Below the pieces are notes generated by a model. That model did not search any database. It saw only the letters and a program-made list of their open reading frames with translations, and was not told the DNA's origin. Of a stretch of 64,000 bases of DNA, positions 53,597 through 61,182 are shown piece after piece. Source of the DNA: Bacillus rhizoplanae (lineage in GTDB: Bacteria > Bacillota > Bacilli > Bacillales > Bacillaceae_G); the NCBI RefSeq assembly GCF_917563915.1, contig NZ_CAKJTI010000003.1, forward strand, positions 268,091 through 332,090, read 5' to 3'. A program made the position numbers and the translations under genes. The stretch's first letter is position 1. Each line of letters starts with the position of its first letter.

Positions 53597-54031
53597 TTAC
53601 TGTGGTTGCTGACCATCGTACTGCTTTTTCTTCATTCTTGTGCCCAGTATGATGAGGGCGACATAGATTACGATGGCAATCGAATCTATAAGCGTATTCG
53701 TAAGCCCCGATACGTCAAGCAATGCCGTTACACCAAGAATAACCATCAGTCGGACGATCAGGATCGCCGCAATCAACCATGCGGCAAACCGGATCTTTGA
53801 TCGCTCGGTTTGGAATGACATGAAAATGAAAGCGATGCCGAAGACCAGATTTTCCGCCGTGATGATGTGCCAGACATACGTGAATACTGTCCGGGTACCC
53901 ACGGATATCGCCTCAATGTTGAGCGTCGGTAGCACAGCGTATTGCCCGTTCCATGCGTGCGTGACGGCAAACAGCATCGCAAGGACGCCTGCAATCAGAT
54001 AATAAAAATTTCTAACCTTGATGTTCACCAC
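53597..54031 (-). CDS. Four-helix membrane protein of foreign base composition
   Basis: 144 aa. Membrane segments near residues 8-26, 50-72, 78-105 and 112-130; basic Gln-rich end MKKKQYDGQQPQ. The DNA is roughly half G+C, clearly richer than its neighbours, which suggests transfer from another bacterium. RBS on the minus strand is AAGGAAGG, just upstream of the ATG/GTG. I do not recognise the family. It lies opposite to the toxin-like gene and need not be related to it. Confidence 0.7.
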   Translation of the reverse strand: MVNIKVRNFYYLIAGVLAMLFAVTHAWNGQYAVLPTLNIEAISVGTRTVFTYVWHIITAENLVFGIAFIFMSFQTERSKIRFAAWLIAAILIVRLMVILGVTALLDVSGLTNTLIDSIAIVIYVALIILGTRMKKKQYDGQQPQ

Positions 54032-54227
54032 AACCTTCCTTGGAAATTCCCGGTTTCTTCTTTCTCTTTTTTGTTTACTCCTTTATTATTTTTAATTTAT
54101 TTCCTTAAATTGATTTTATTCACTTTAATGCAGAAAGAACGTTACTTTAAATAAAGTGGCTCATTTCCGTGACCTTGTCATTTTATGCCACAAACGGGCG
54201 CTTTAATGGAGGAAAGATCACAGAAAT

Positions 54228-54245
54228 GATCAAACTTTTTTATAA
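54228..54245 (+). repeat. 18-bp element shared with 59048-59065
   Basis: GATCAAACTTTTTTATAA occurs identically at both places. The ten-base core GATCAAACTT recurs at 54375 and 57506. The gene-free stretch 54032-54530 also contains an AGAGCGTGT / ACATGCTCT hairpin and AAACTTTATTTTAAAGACAC at about 54380, which has a close partner at about 59173. Confidence 0.6.
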
Positions 54246-54530
54246 TAGAATGATTCAATTGAGTATATTAAGAGCGTGTATTGATCAATCTTTTTTTCAA
54301 AACATGCTCTTTCTTTTTGTTCGTTTATCAAGGTTTTTAGTATCAATTTGATCAAACATTATTCAAATGCTACAGATCAAACTTTATTTTAAAGACACAT
54401 TAAAGAGTATAATATTTGTAAAATTTGAGCTATTCAAACGATTAATGTTATAGGGTATAGTATGTAAGCAGACGATACCAGCATCAATCATATAGTAATG
54501 CTTGCTAAACTCGTGATAGGAGTGAAAAGT

Positions 54531-56504
54531 ATGACAAGTAGAATCGAAAGTATTAGATTAAAAGTAAGGACGAATCTGGAGTCCACCTTTCATTTTTGGA
54601 AAGAATGGATCCGTAAACATCCATCGGTTTTACGATATTATACCATTTTCTCTTGGATTTCTTTGATTGCTTTTGTTCTCAGTTTAATCTTCATGGAAGA
54701 CTCACGAAAAATATTCGTTCAGTTTTTTTGGTCGTTTTACGTGATTTTACAATTTTGGTTACTCTGTCGCAGTAAAACGTTGTCTTGGAAACAGTATACC
54801 TATTTCTTTCTGGCAGGAGCATGGCTGATCGTGCCGCTGAATTCAGTTTTAGTTGCTTCGATTACCGTGGTTTTCGGCGGCGAGGCTTCTAATGTATGGA
54901 GCCAAGCTGTTTTAACACCCATTGCGGAAGAAATGTTGAAATTGATCCCACTTGGTGTCTATCTTTTTTTGTCACGACGTGCCTCATCCTTAAGTTTATC
55001 CGATTATGCCCTTATTGGAGCGGCATCGGGAGCCGGTTTTCAATTTTTAGAGGAAACAACCCGCCGTTTAATATCTGGAGATCATTATGGAGTTTCCTTT
55101 CTTGCAGGCAAAGTGCTTCATTGGGACTTGTTCACATTGTTTCCGGGGTATTTTGAGGAAAGTTTTTTGCCTGATAAAATGTCCGCTGGGCATTCGTTGC
55201 TCACCGCAATGGTTGCATTGGGAATCGGGTTAGCTGTGAGATATAAAAATCGCTTTAAGAATTATACCTACATTTTTCCCGTTTTCCTATTGATATGGTC
55301 CATTTTAGATCATGCCATTTGGAATGCGGATTATAATGCTCCGAAATGGCTGGCGGGAATTCATGATTTGTTTGGAAGCGGTTATGCTTCAAAACCAGTA
55401 TTCTTACTGATGCTAGTTGTTGCTTTACTCATTGATTATTGGGAATTGAATCGAGTACGGGAGCATATTCCGAAACTTGAAGATGAAAAAAACATTAATC
55501 CTGTAACCGAATTGTGGAACCTGATCAAATCTCTAATAAAGGATAGACGGCGATTTGGCAATTTACTGTATTTTTATCGTGAACGAAGAGACCTTGGTTT
55601 TACAATGATACATGGAAATACAGAAGCAAAGAATCGTTTACCTGTATTAATGACAAGCGTTCAGAAGTATTATCAAGCGGTAACTCTAATTGCAGCAATA
55701 GTCTTATTGTTTGCACTTGTTCTAGTCAATTGGGAAAGTTCATATGGCAGCCAGGAAGCTTGTTTTGCCTGTTTATTTGACAGTCTGCAAAACTGGTGGA
55801 ACGGACTATCTGGATGGGAGAAGGGAATAATTATTGCTGGGGCATTTGCCGTATCGGTCCCTTTTCTTGGGGTTTGGACTGCTATTGGAGCTGTTTCAGC
55901 CGGGGTTGGCTTTGCAGCCAGTGGTCATCAAACAGCAGATATGATACGGAATCCCAGAAAATTACTTACACCTGAATATGCAGCTGCAACTATCTTTACT
56001 CTGGGGTTAAGTCGTTTTCCATTCGGTAAGATTGCTGCAGCAAAAGTATTAAAAACTGCAAAAGGATTTACAAGGCATGAAATTACGACTACAGGAGGGC
56101 TAACTTATCGAACAATACATGGAAGTAACGGTGAACTACGATCTGTTTTCGCGAAAATCGAACGGCGTCATATTAAAACGGGGACAGATACAAATAAAGC
56201 TTCCAGAGAATTTGTAAGAAAACTTGGAAAAAATAATAAAGACGATGCCGGTCACGGAATTGGTTCCAGACTAGGTGGTCTTGGATCAAAGAACTCAGGA
56301 AATATTTTTCCACAAAACCTGTCCGTTAACAGAGGGAGATTCAGCCAATTTGAAGGAATGATTGCAGAAGAAGTTAAAGCCGGTAAAACTGTTTTTGTTC
56401 GTGTCGTACCAAAATATGCTGCCGGTTCAGAAAGACCGTATGAAGTTCTATATCAAGTAAGAATCAATGGGGAAACGATCTCGAGGATTTTTCCAAACCC
56501 ATAA
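54531..56504 (+). CDS. PrsW-type intramembrane peptidase fused to a C-terminal nuclease toxin domain
   Basis: 657 aa from ATG 54531 (AGGAGTG upstream). Residues 35-330 form a multi-span PrsW/M82 domain with all four motifs: EEMLK (133-137), FQFLE (170-174), H221 in HSLLT and HAIWN (261-265). After a linker, two more membrane segments (about 394-410 and 438-475, the second Gly/Ala-rich) lead to a soluble C-terminus. Residues 565-657 (DDAGHGIGSRLGG, GNIFPQNLSVNRG, FVRVVPKYAAGSERPYEVLY) match the DNA/RNA non-specific endonuclease type of polymorphic toxins, with His575 and Asn591/Asn600 as likely active residues. A candidate immunity gene follows by 123 bp. The fusion suggests a membrane-held nuclease released by proteolysis; that is inference. 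Confidence 0.75.
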   Translation: MTSRIESIRLKVRTNLESTFHFWKEWIRKHPSVLRYYTIFSWISLIAFVLSLIFMEDSRKIFVQFFWSFYVILQFWLLCRSKTLSWKQYTYFFLAGAWLIVPLNSVLVASITVVFGGEASNVWSQAVLTPIAEEMLKLIPLGVYLFLSRRASSLSLSDYALIGAASGAGFQFLEETTRRLISGDHYGVSFLAGKVLHWDLFTLFPGYFEESFLPDKMSAGHSLLTAMVALGIGLAVRYKNRFKNYTYIFPVFLLIWSILDHAIWNADYNAPKWLAGIHDLFGSGYASKPVFLLMLVVALLIDYWELNRVREHIPKLEDEKNINPVTELWNLIKSLIKDRRRFGNLLYFYRERRDLGFTMIHGNTEAKNRLPVLMTSVQKYYQAVTLIAAIVLLFALVLVNWESSYGSQEACFACLFDSLQNWWNGLSGWEKGIIIAGAFAVSVPFLGVWTAIGAVSAGVGFAASGHQTADMIRNPRKLLTPEYAAATIFTLGLSRFPFGKIAAAKVLKTAKGFTRHEITTTGGLTYRTIHGSNGELRSVFAKIERRHIKTGTDTNKASREFVRKLGKNNKDDAGHGIGSRLGGLGSKNSGNIFPQNLSVNRGRFSQFEGMIAEEVKAGKTVFVRVVPKYAAGSERPYEVLYQVRINGETISRIFPNP

Positions 56505-56599
56505 ATTAAACGAATTTGAACGTTTTGAAGAAGGGACAGCTTTTTTTACAATCAAAATTATTAATTTTAGTGGACGATAAGGTAAGATAAACTGTTTTT

Positions 56600-56614
56600 A
56601 AAATACTGAAACGG
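56600..56614 (+). repeat. 15-bp element shared with 57517-57531
   Basis: AAAATACTGAAACGG just before the ribosome site of the candidate immunity gene recurs exactly in decayed sequence about 190 bp after that gene. It may mark the start of a lost second module. Confidence 0.55.
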
Positions 56615-56627
56615 GAGATGAAAGGAA

Positions 56628-57326
56628 ATGGAGTCTAGTTATTTATTAAAGATGGATCAGTCCAATCAGCAACAAAACGAAAGCGATCTATCGTTTATTG
56701 GAGGTCATCCTTGCATACCTTCTTCAATAGAGATTCCTGTTTGTCGATTATGCGGTGCTGAGCAAACGTTCTTTTTTCAAGTAGCATTTCCAGAAAATCA
56801 TATTTGGCATGATTTCTCAATGGCTGTGTTTGCGTGTACTTCTTGTGCTCATGAAGAGTATCTTATCCCGGAAATGCTTCACGACACTTTACTAGGCGTC
56901 GATGTCCCAAAAGGCTTTCTGGAATCTTATCAACGGAACTTTAAAATCATTATTTTTGAAACAAATGAAGGAAGTTTGAGAAACGATTACAAAGAGAAAG
57001 TTCAATTTAGACGATGGAATCTTACACTTACTTCTGAAACTGATCGTAGTGAAAATAAAATAGGGGGACAACCGAACTGGTTACTGGACGATGAAACACC
57101 CACTACCTACAATTCTACTGTAGCGATGTATTTTTTGATGCAACTAATGGAAGATTTAAAATTTGATATCGTACCGGATGCTCCTCCGCAGATCAGAATA
57201 GGCTTAAGAGGAAAACCAGAGCCTTCGAAACATCGTTATTACGAACTTTTCCTCGCTAACAATTTATATTTTTTTGGTACGAAAGACCGTTCAGAACCGC
57301 TCGTTTATATTCTTACACAGATTTAA
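56628..57326 (+). CDS. Candidate immunity protein, DUF1963/YwqG-like
   Basis: 232 aa, RBS GAAAGGAA. The beginning has GGHPCIPSSIEIPVCRLCGA, and FFFQVAFPENHIWHDFSMAV then FACTSC follows, giving two Cys pairs (CRLC, CTSC) that could hold zinc. A later IGGQPNWLLDDETPTT and a repeated strand pattern fit the DUF1963/YwqG fold, often found beside nuclease toxins. Soluble and acidic. Its position right after the toxin-like gene supports an immunity role by binding the nuclease domain; not proven by sequence alone. Confidence 0.65.
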   Translation: MESSYLLKMDQSNQQQNESDLSFIGGHPCIPSSIEIPVCRLCGAEQTFFFQVAFPENHIWHDFSMAVFACTSCAHEEYLIPEMLHDTLLGVDVPKGFLESYQRNFKIIIFETNEGSLRNDYKEKVQFRRWNLTLTSETDRSENKIGGQPNWLLDDETPTTYNSTVAMYFLMQLMEDLKFDIVPDAPPQIRIGLRGKPEPSKHRYYELFLANNLYFFGTKDRSEPLVYILTQI

Positions 57327-57585
57327 AGGAAAATAACAAAAAAGTCAATTTAAGTAGATGGATATATATGTGAAATATTGTATTTCAATTCTGAAGCTTT
57401 AGATTCATGGCATGGATTTGGCGCGCGGGGAGGCTAGCCAGCTTGTTATGTTGGGGTTAATAGGTCAATATGGTGAACGGCGGCTTTCCGCCCAACACAA
57501 GAAAAGATCAAACTTAAAAATACTGAAACGGCCTAATTTTCGCCAGAGAAAAAAGTGGAATGACGCATGTAACTTTGAAATAGAA

Positions 57586-57617
57586 TCACGATGTTTTTAA
57601 AAAAGACGCGAAGTTTT
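57586..57617 (+). repeat. Right copy of the 32-bp direct repeat
   Basis: TCACGATGTTTTTAAAAAAG then ACGCGAAGTTTT. Next to it AATAAAGTTGCGATGCTTTA repeats the same theme. The stretch 57327-57732 has no gene I can support. Confidence 0.7.
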
Positions 57618-57684
57618 GAATAAAGTTGCGATGCTTTATCTCTTCAATCAAAGAATTCTAAATTGTCCTATTAAAAAAATGTTT

Positions 57685-57731
57685 TAGACTATAGAAAAAA
57701 GTATTAGACTGTTAAAAAATAGTTGTAGACT
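57685..57731 (+). repeat. Three TAGACT motifs at 20- and 21-bp spacing
   Basis: TAGACT occurs at 57685, 57705 and 57726, each followed by an A-rich run (ATAGAAAAAAG, GTTAAAAAATAG, GAAAAGG). The spacing is close to two helical turns, so the motifs face one side of the DNA. Confidence 0.55.
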
Positions 57732-57732
57732 G

Positions 57733-57767
57733 AAAAGGTGTTTTCTGTACATGAAAGCACCTTTTGT
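57733..57767. terminator. Terminator hairpin downstream of the accessory region
   Basis: AAAAGGTG and CACCTTTT with an inner TTTC/GAAA pairing and T-rich end. Confidence 0.65.
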
Positions 57768-57799
57768 TAACATAAAATCAAAGTATCGCAAAACCTTTA

Positions 57800-57830
57800 A
57801 AAATCCCTTCAGAAGAACTGAAGGGATTTT
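57800..57830 (-). terminator. Terminator of the SDR gene
   Basis: AAAATCCCTTCAG and CTGAAGGGATTTT around AAGAA, 65 bp beyond the SDR stop on the minus strand. Confidence 0.88.
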
Positions 57831-57894
57831 CCATTCACATAATTAGTGTTATCGGTAGTTAAGTATCTGATCTTTAAGGAATTCAACAGATTAA

Positions 57895-58614
57895 TTAGAC
57901 TTTTGTTTCAAACATCGCTGGAATATTAATTTCTTTTACACAAGAAGCCTTAGAAAGATTAATTACACATCTAACCAATAAAACAATATCTTGGAGTGGA
58001 ATTTGTGTGCCATTATAAGTCGATATAACTTTTTCTATACCGTCTTCATAAGGAATTTGTGTAGCTATTTCACCTGGATTGATACATGTTACACCTATGC
58101 CATACTTCTTTAGATGCTCCCGTAAAGAATTGCCGATACCGCGCAATCCAAATTTTGAAGCCACAAATGAAACTTGCGTAAAATCAGTATTTTCTAGACC
58201 AGCTGTTGAACCTATCAGCAAAATTTTCCTATTTTCTGATTTTTTTAGATTAGGCAACAACCTTTGTATACAAGTAATTGTGGAGATTACATTAACATTG
58301 ATAATTTCTGTAATTTCCTGGGAATCATCTTTCTCAAAATTATAATCATCTCTAAATCCATTTCTCTCCCATATTCCGACATTATATATTAATACATCTA
58401 TGATATCGTCATTTAAAAAACGAGCAATGTTATCGCATGAAGTAGGTAATGATAAGTCAGCATCTATCCAAATTCTATGGATTCCATCATTAATTTTCAA
58501 ACTCTCTGGGCGACTTCTGGAGACGATCCACACCTTATCGCCTCTATCAGGTAATCCTTTCACAAAAGCATCTCCTAATCCTTTGCTTGCTCCAAATATA
58601 ATAAAATTTCTCAT
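57895..58614 (-). CDS. Short-chain dehydrogenase/reductase family protein
   Basis: 239 aa from ATG 58614 (AAAGGAGG upstream; the frame is open further but without a ribosome site). Residues 4-14 IIFGASKGLGD are the NAD(P)-binding glycine motif, and VLIYNVGIWER is the NNAG-equivalent. Catalytic Ser is in LLIGSTAGLE. The usual YxxxK is replaced by FVASKFGLRG, so the tyrosine is missing (Phe). Like several atypical SDRs it may be inactive or use another residue. PGEIATQIP follows as normal. Confidence 0.85.
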   Translation of the reverse strand: MRNFIIFGASKGLGDAFVKGLPDRGDKVWIVSRSRPESLKINDGIHRIWIDADLSLPTSCDNIARFLNDDIIDVLIYNVGIWERNGFRDDYNFEKDDSQEITEIINVNVISTITCIQRLLPNLKKSENRKILLIGSTAGLENTDFTQVSFVASKFGLRGIGNSLREHLKKYGIGVTCINPGEIATQIPYEDGIEKVISTYNGTQIPLQDIVLLVRCVINLSKASCVKEINIPAMFETKV

Positions 58615-58737
58615 GATTTCCTCCTTTATTAGAATTATATTTAATTCTGTTTCACATAAGTTAAACTGTCTGTAAAATACAATGTTGTGTATCATATTCA
58701 TGTGAGATTTACATAACATATCATTACACGTAGTAAA

Positions 58738-58786
58738 CAAAGAGGCTAATCCCATTTTTTACAAGGATTAAGCCTTTTTCTCTTTT
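58738..58786. terminator. Hairpin upstream of the SDR gene
   Basis: AAAGAGGCTAATCC and GGATTAAGCCTTTTTCTC pair imperfectly. The gap 58615-59246 has no gene; it holds this hairpin, a second one at 59088 and a TTCACC/GGGTGAA repeat near 58915-58935. Confidence 0.6.
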
Positions 58787-59047
58787 GAGAGCTTTATACA
58801 AAAATGTATACATACCTTTTTTATTAAGAATGATTTATCTGAATTGTCCATACTTTCCGTATAAAAATCGCATATCCTCTATTTGGTCTAATACTTTATT
58901 TTAATACAACCCATTCACCATTCATGACATATAAGGGTGAATCTAAATCTTTCTTTTATGAGTTAAGGTGAAGAAAGGAAGAAGAATATGATTGTATCAA
59001 TAAAGTTCAGTCTAATACATTTTTTAAATGGAACATAAATGAGGTTT

Positions 59048-59065
59048 GATCAAACTTTTTTATAA
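59048..59065 (+). repeat. Second copy of the 18-bp element
   Basis: GATCAAACTTTTTTATAA, identical to 54228-54245. As there, a hairpin follows and then AAACTTTATTTCAAAGCTAC (about 59173), so the two loci share a common layout of about 150-170 bp. Confidence 0.6.
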
Positions 59066-59087
59066 AACTGAAAGATTATTTAAAAAA

Positions 59088-59133
59088 GAAAGGATTCATT
59101 TTGACTAAACTATATCCAAAATGAATCCTTTTA
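59088..59133. terminator. Strong hairpin inside the repeated unit
   Basis: AAAGGATTCATTTTG and CAAAATGAATCCTTTT pair across 13 bases. Confidence 0.8.
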
Positions 59134-59246
59134 ATTTGCTATAAAATACGTGTTTATAAGATGCTTTTAATTAAACTTTATTTCAAAGCTACACTAATAA
59201 AGTCGTTTAATTTTCAGCTGAAAAAGTCAGAGCCTTCCTACAATTT

Positions 59247-59403
59247 TTTATCCCGCATTAACGGGCAGTAAGACCCCCACTTCAAGGCTCAAAGAAAAGC
59301 GAAGAAGATAGGTGGGGGATAACTGCCCGTAAAAGTCCGATTGGTTCAACTAACCATCAGTGGGGGATGAAGAGAACCCCCGCTGATGGAAGTTTCATTT
59401 TAT
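59247..59403 (+). repeat. bcr1 repeat, full length
   Basis: 157 bp, TTTAT ends, complete stems and the GGTTCAACTAACCATCAGTG section. It lies between the accessory region and the MarR operon. Confidence 0.93.
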
Positions 59404-59510
59404 GTAGCAAGGCTCTTTAAAGTTAGCCCCCTAAAAGAAAATATGAATTTTTGGTTTTGGTTCTACTCAAGAAGGACTAACAGCTCAAATAGATAGATTA
59501 ATAAACTATT

Positions 59511-60557
59511 TTAAAAATCTAGGTTTTTATTCTCCATTTTATTTAAAATAATTTTTTTAAGTTGTGTTGGATTGTCAGAGCGAATAGCTATTTGTGAATA
59601 TTCTTTTTGAATTCCCATGAATAGTGTTGCTCTTACAGGTTTTTTCATCTTTAAAATCATGTCTGGATAAACTTTTACAAGGTCTCGCGCAATAAAATCA
59701 ATCGTATCTTTCGATAACTTACTTTCTAGAATTGCAGGATCTTCGATAATACACTCAATATTTTCAAATTGAATTTCTGTACGCTTTAATAATCCAAGAG
59801 AGAGAAACATAGATCCGTTGTTTATATAAATTGGATTTAATCGAATAGCTTGAATATCCGCTAAGAAAAAAATCACAGTATAAATATTAAGAACTAATAA
59901 GATGATCGAGATAATCATCGATTTATCATGAAGCCACCAATGGAAACCTAATGTTTCAATAACAATTGCATGAATCATCATAATTTGAAATGCTATGTAA
60001 CTTGAGCTTTTATACAATGTTATACCTGTAAGCGGTGTCTTTTTCCAGCTGAAGAAAGCATAATAAAACATCATCGCCTCTGAACAAATCACATGAATAA
60101 TTGGATTTTTCTTTACATATTCATCAATTGCATGTGGGAAAGAAAAAACTACCGGTAATGCGCTCATTTTCACTTTTCTCACGATTTTTGGCATGTAACG
60201 AACAAATGTAACAATTAATATAATTTCAAAGATGATTAACGCAGCTTCTACTACAATTCCAGCCCAAGTAATAGCTACAAAGGGTTCTAAAAGATGATTA
60301 GGAATTAGAAATCTAGCTAGTATACATCCTGCCGCTGATAAAATAATCGCTGTTTTTACAGAAAACTTCTTGCTATACAACATAAAGAATAAAGGCAGCA
60401 TAATAACTAGGTCTAATAATGACCCTAATACTACCCCATTCGTTTCCGGTGGGAGAAGATTATTCCCTATGTGAGTGTGATAGAGAATATAATTACTACA
60501 TAAAATAGCGAAAAACAATAATAACCAAATATACTTTCCTCTTTTAATCACATACAT
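59511..60557 (-). CDS. Multi-span membrane protein with C-terminal cytoplasmic domain
   Basis: 348 aa. About seven membrane segments in residues 8-235, then a soluble part with FENIECIIEDPAILESKLSK and RATLFMGIQKEYSQIAIRSD. Similar proteins in the B. cereus group have been labelled beta-carotene monooxygenase, a name nothing in this sequence supports. The start is three bases after the stop of the upstream marR gene, so it is a likely target and partner of that regulator. Function unknown. Confidence 0.78.
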   Translation of the reverse strand: MYVIKRGKYIWLLLFFAILCSNYILYHTHIGNNLLPPETNGVVLGSLLDLVIMLPLFFMLYSKKFSVKTAIILSAAGCILARFLIPNHLLEPFVAITWAGIVVEAALIIFEIILIVTFVRYMPKIVRKVKMSALPVVFSFPHAIDEYVKKNPIIHVICSEAMMFYYAFFSWKKTPLTGITLYKSSSYIAFQIMMIHAIVIETLGFHWWLHDKSMIISIILLVLNIYTVIFFLADIQAIRLNPIYINNGSMFLSLGLLKRTEIQFENIECIIEDPAILESKLSKDTIDFIARDLVKVYPDMILKMKKPVRATLFMGIQKEYSQIAIRSDNPTQLKKIILNKMENKNLDF

Positions 60558-60560
60558 AAA

Positions 60561-60986
60561 TTATTCCCCTTTTACAATCGTATTTAATTTTTCAAGTATA
60601 CGGACCAAATGTTTCAAGTCTTCTAAGGGTAGCTGTCCATAAATAGTGCGATTGATTTCATCTTCAAGCATTTGCAATTCTTCGAAATACCGCTCGCCCT
60701 TCGTCGTCAATTTTAATATGATTTCACGACGATTTTCTTTATTAATATTACGGGTAATGTATTCTTTTGTTTCTAATTTATTTAGAAGTTGACTAACTGC
60801 ACTCGTTGAAATATTCAATTGGGTAGCTAAATCCTTAGTTGACGTGACACCTGTCCGGATTAGCTCTAATAATAAAACTTGCTTAGCTGTAAGTTGATTA
60901 TCAATTTTATGCTCGAATCTACTTGCTAATTGAACGTTTAAATGATTTTGTAAACTGTTAATTTGTTGAATAAGATCAATTTCCAC
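60561..60986 (-). CDS. MarR family transcriptional regulator
   Basis: 141 aa from GTG 60986, six bases after GAGGTG; an earlier GTG at 60995 lies within that sequence. Winged helix: STKDLATQLNISTSAVSQLL then NKLETKEYITRNINKENRRE and IILKLTTKGE as the wing. A perfect palindrome 22 bp upstream is the likely operator. Co-transcribed with the membrane protein gene. Confidence 0.88.
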   Translation of the reverse strand: MEIDLIQQINSLQNHLNVQLASRFEHKIDNQLTAKQVLLLELIRTGVTSTKDLATQLNISTSAVSQLLNKLETKEYITRNINKENRREIILKLTTKGERYFEELQMLEDEINRTIYGQLPLEDLKHLVRILEKLNTIVKGE

Positions 60987-61007
60987 ACTTAACACCTCAC
61001 TTAATAA

Positions 61008-61021
61008 TTAAGTTAACTTAA
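61008..61021. promoter_or_regulatory. MarR-type operator
   Basis: TTAAGTTAACTTAA is a perfect 14-bp palindrome, and AACTAAGTTAA at 61032-61042 repeats half of it, in the promoter region of the marR gene. Confidence 0.65.
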
Positions 61022-61100
61022 CTATAAAGTAAACTAAGTTAAAAGTACATAGAATAAATATTAAAACTCTGAATATTTCAACATCAATCGTATGATAATT

Positions 61101-61139
61101 AAAAAAGCCGACACTAATAAAATTTTAGTGTCGGCTTTC
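61101..61139 (-). terminator. Terminator of the oppA gene
   Basis: AAAGCCGACACTAA and TTAGTGTCGGCTTT, perfect 14-bp arms with A/T runs at both sides. Confidence 0.92.
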
Positions 61140-61182
61140 ACTTTTAAAGAAGTTTATTATTTAGTTACAATGATAATTCCCC

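Noticed and set aside
53942-54351. Plus-strand frames of 60-70 codons between the four-helix protein and the toxin-like gene
   Set aside because: No ribosome sites; they overlap the opposite-strand gene or the repeated GATCAAACTT unit.
57412-57600. Open frame of 62 codons after the candidate immunity gene
   Set aside because: No ribosome site. It crosses the 15-bp repeat and part of the 32-bp direct repeat, and looks like eroded DNA.
57685-57731. Possible CRISPR array from the repeated TAGACT motif
   Set aside because: The repeated unit is only six bases, there are three copies, and the intervening sequence is an A-run, not a set of unique spacers.
59511-60557. Beta-carotene 15,15'-monooxygenase label used for similar proteins
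   Set aside because: No carotenoid-oxygenase propeller or iron-binding histidines; it is a multi-span membrane protein.
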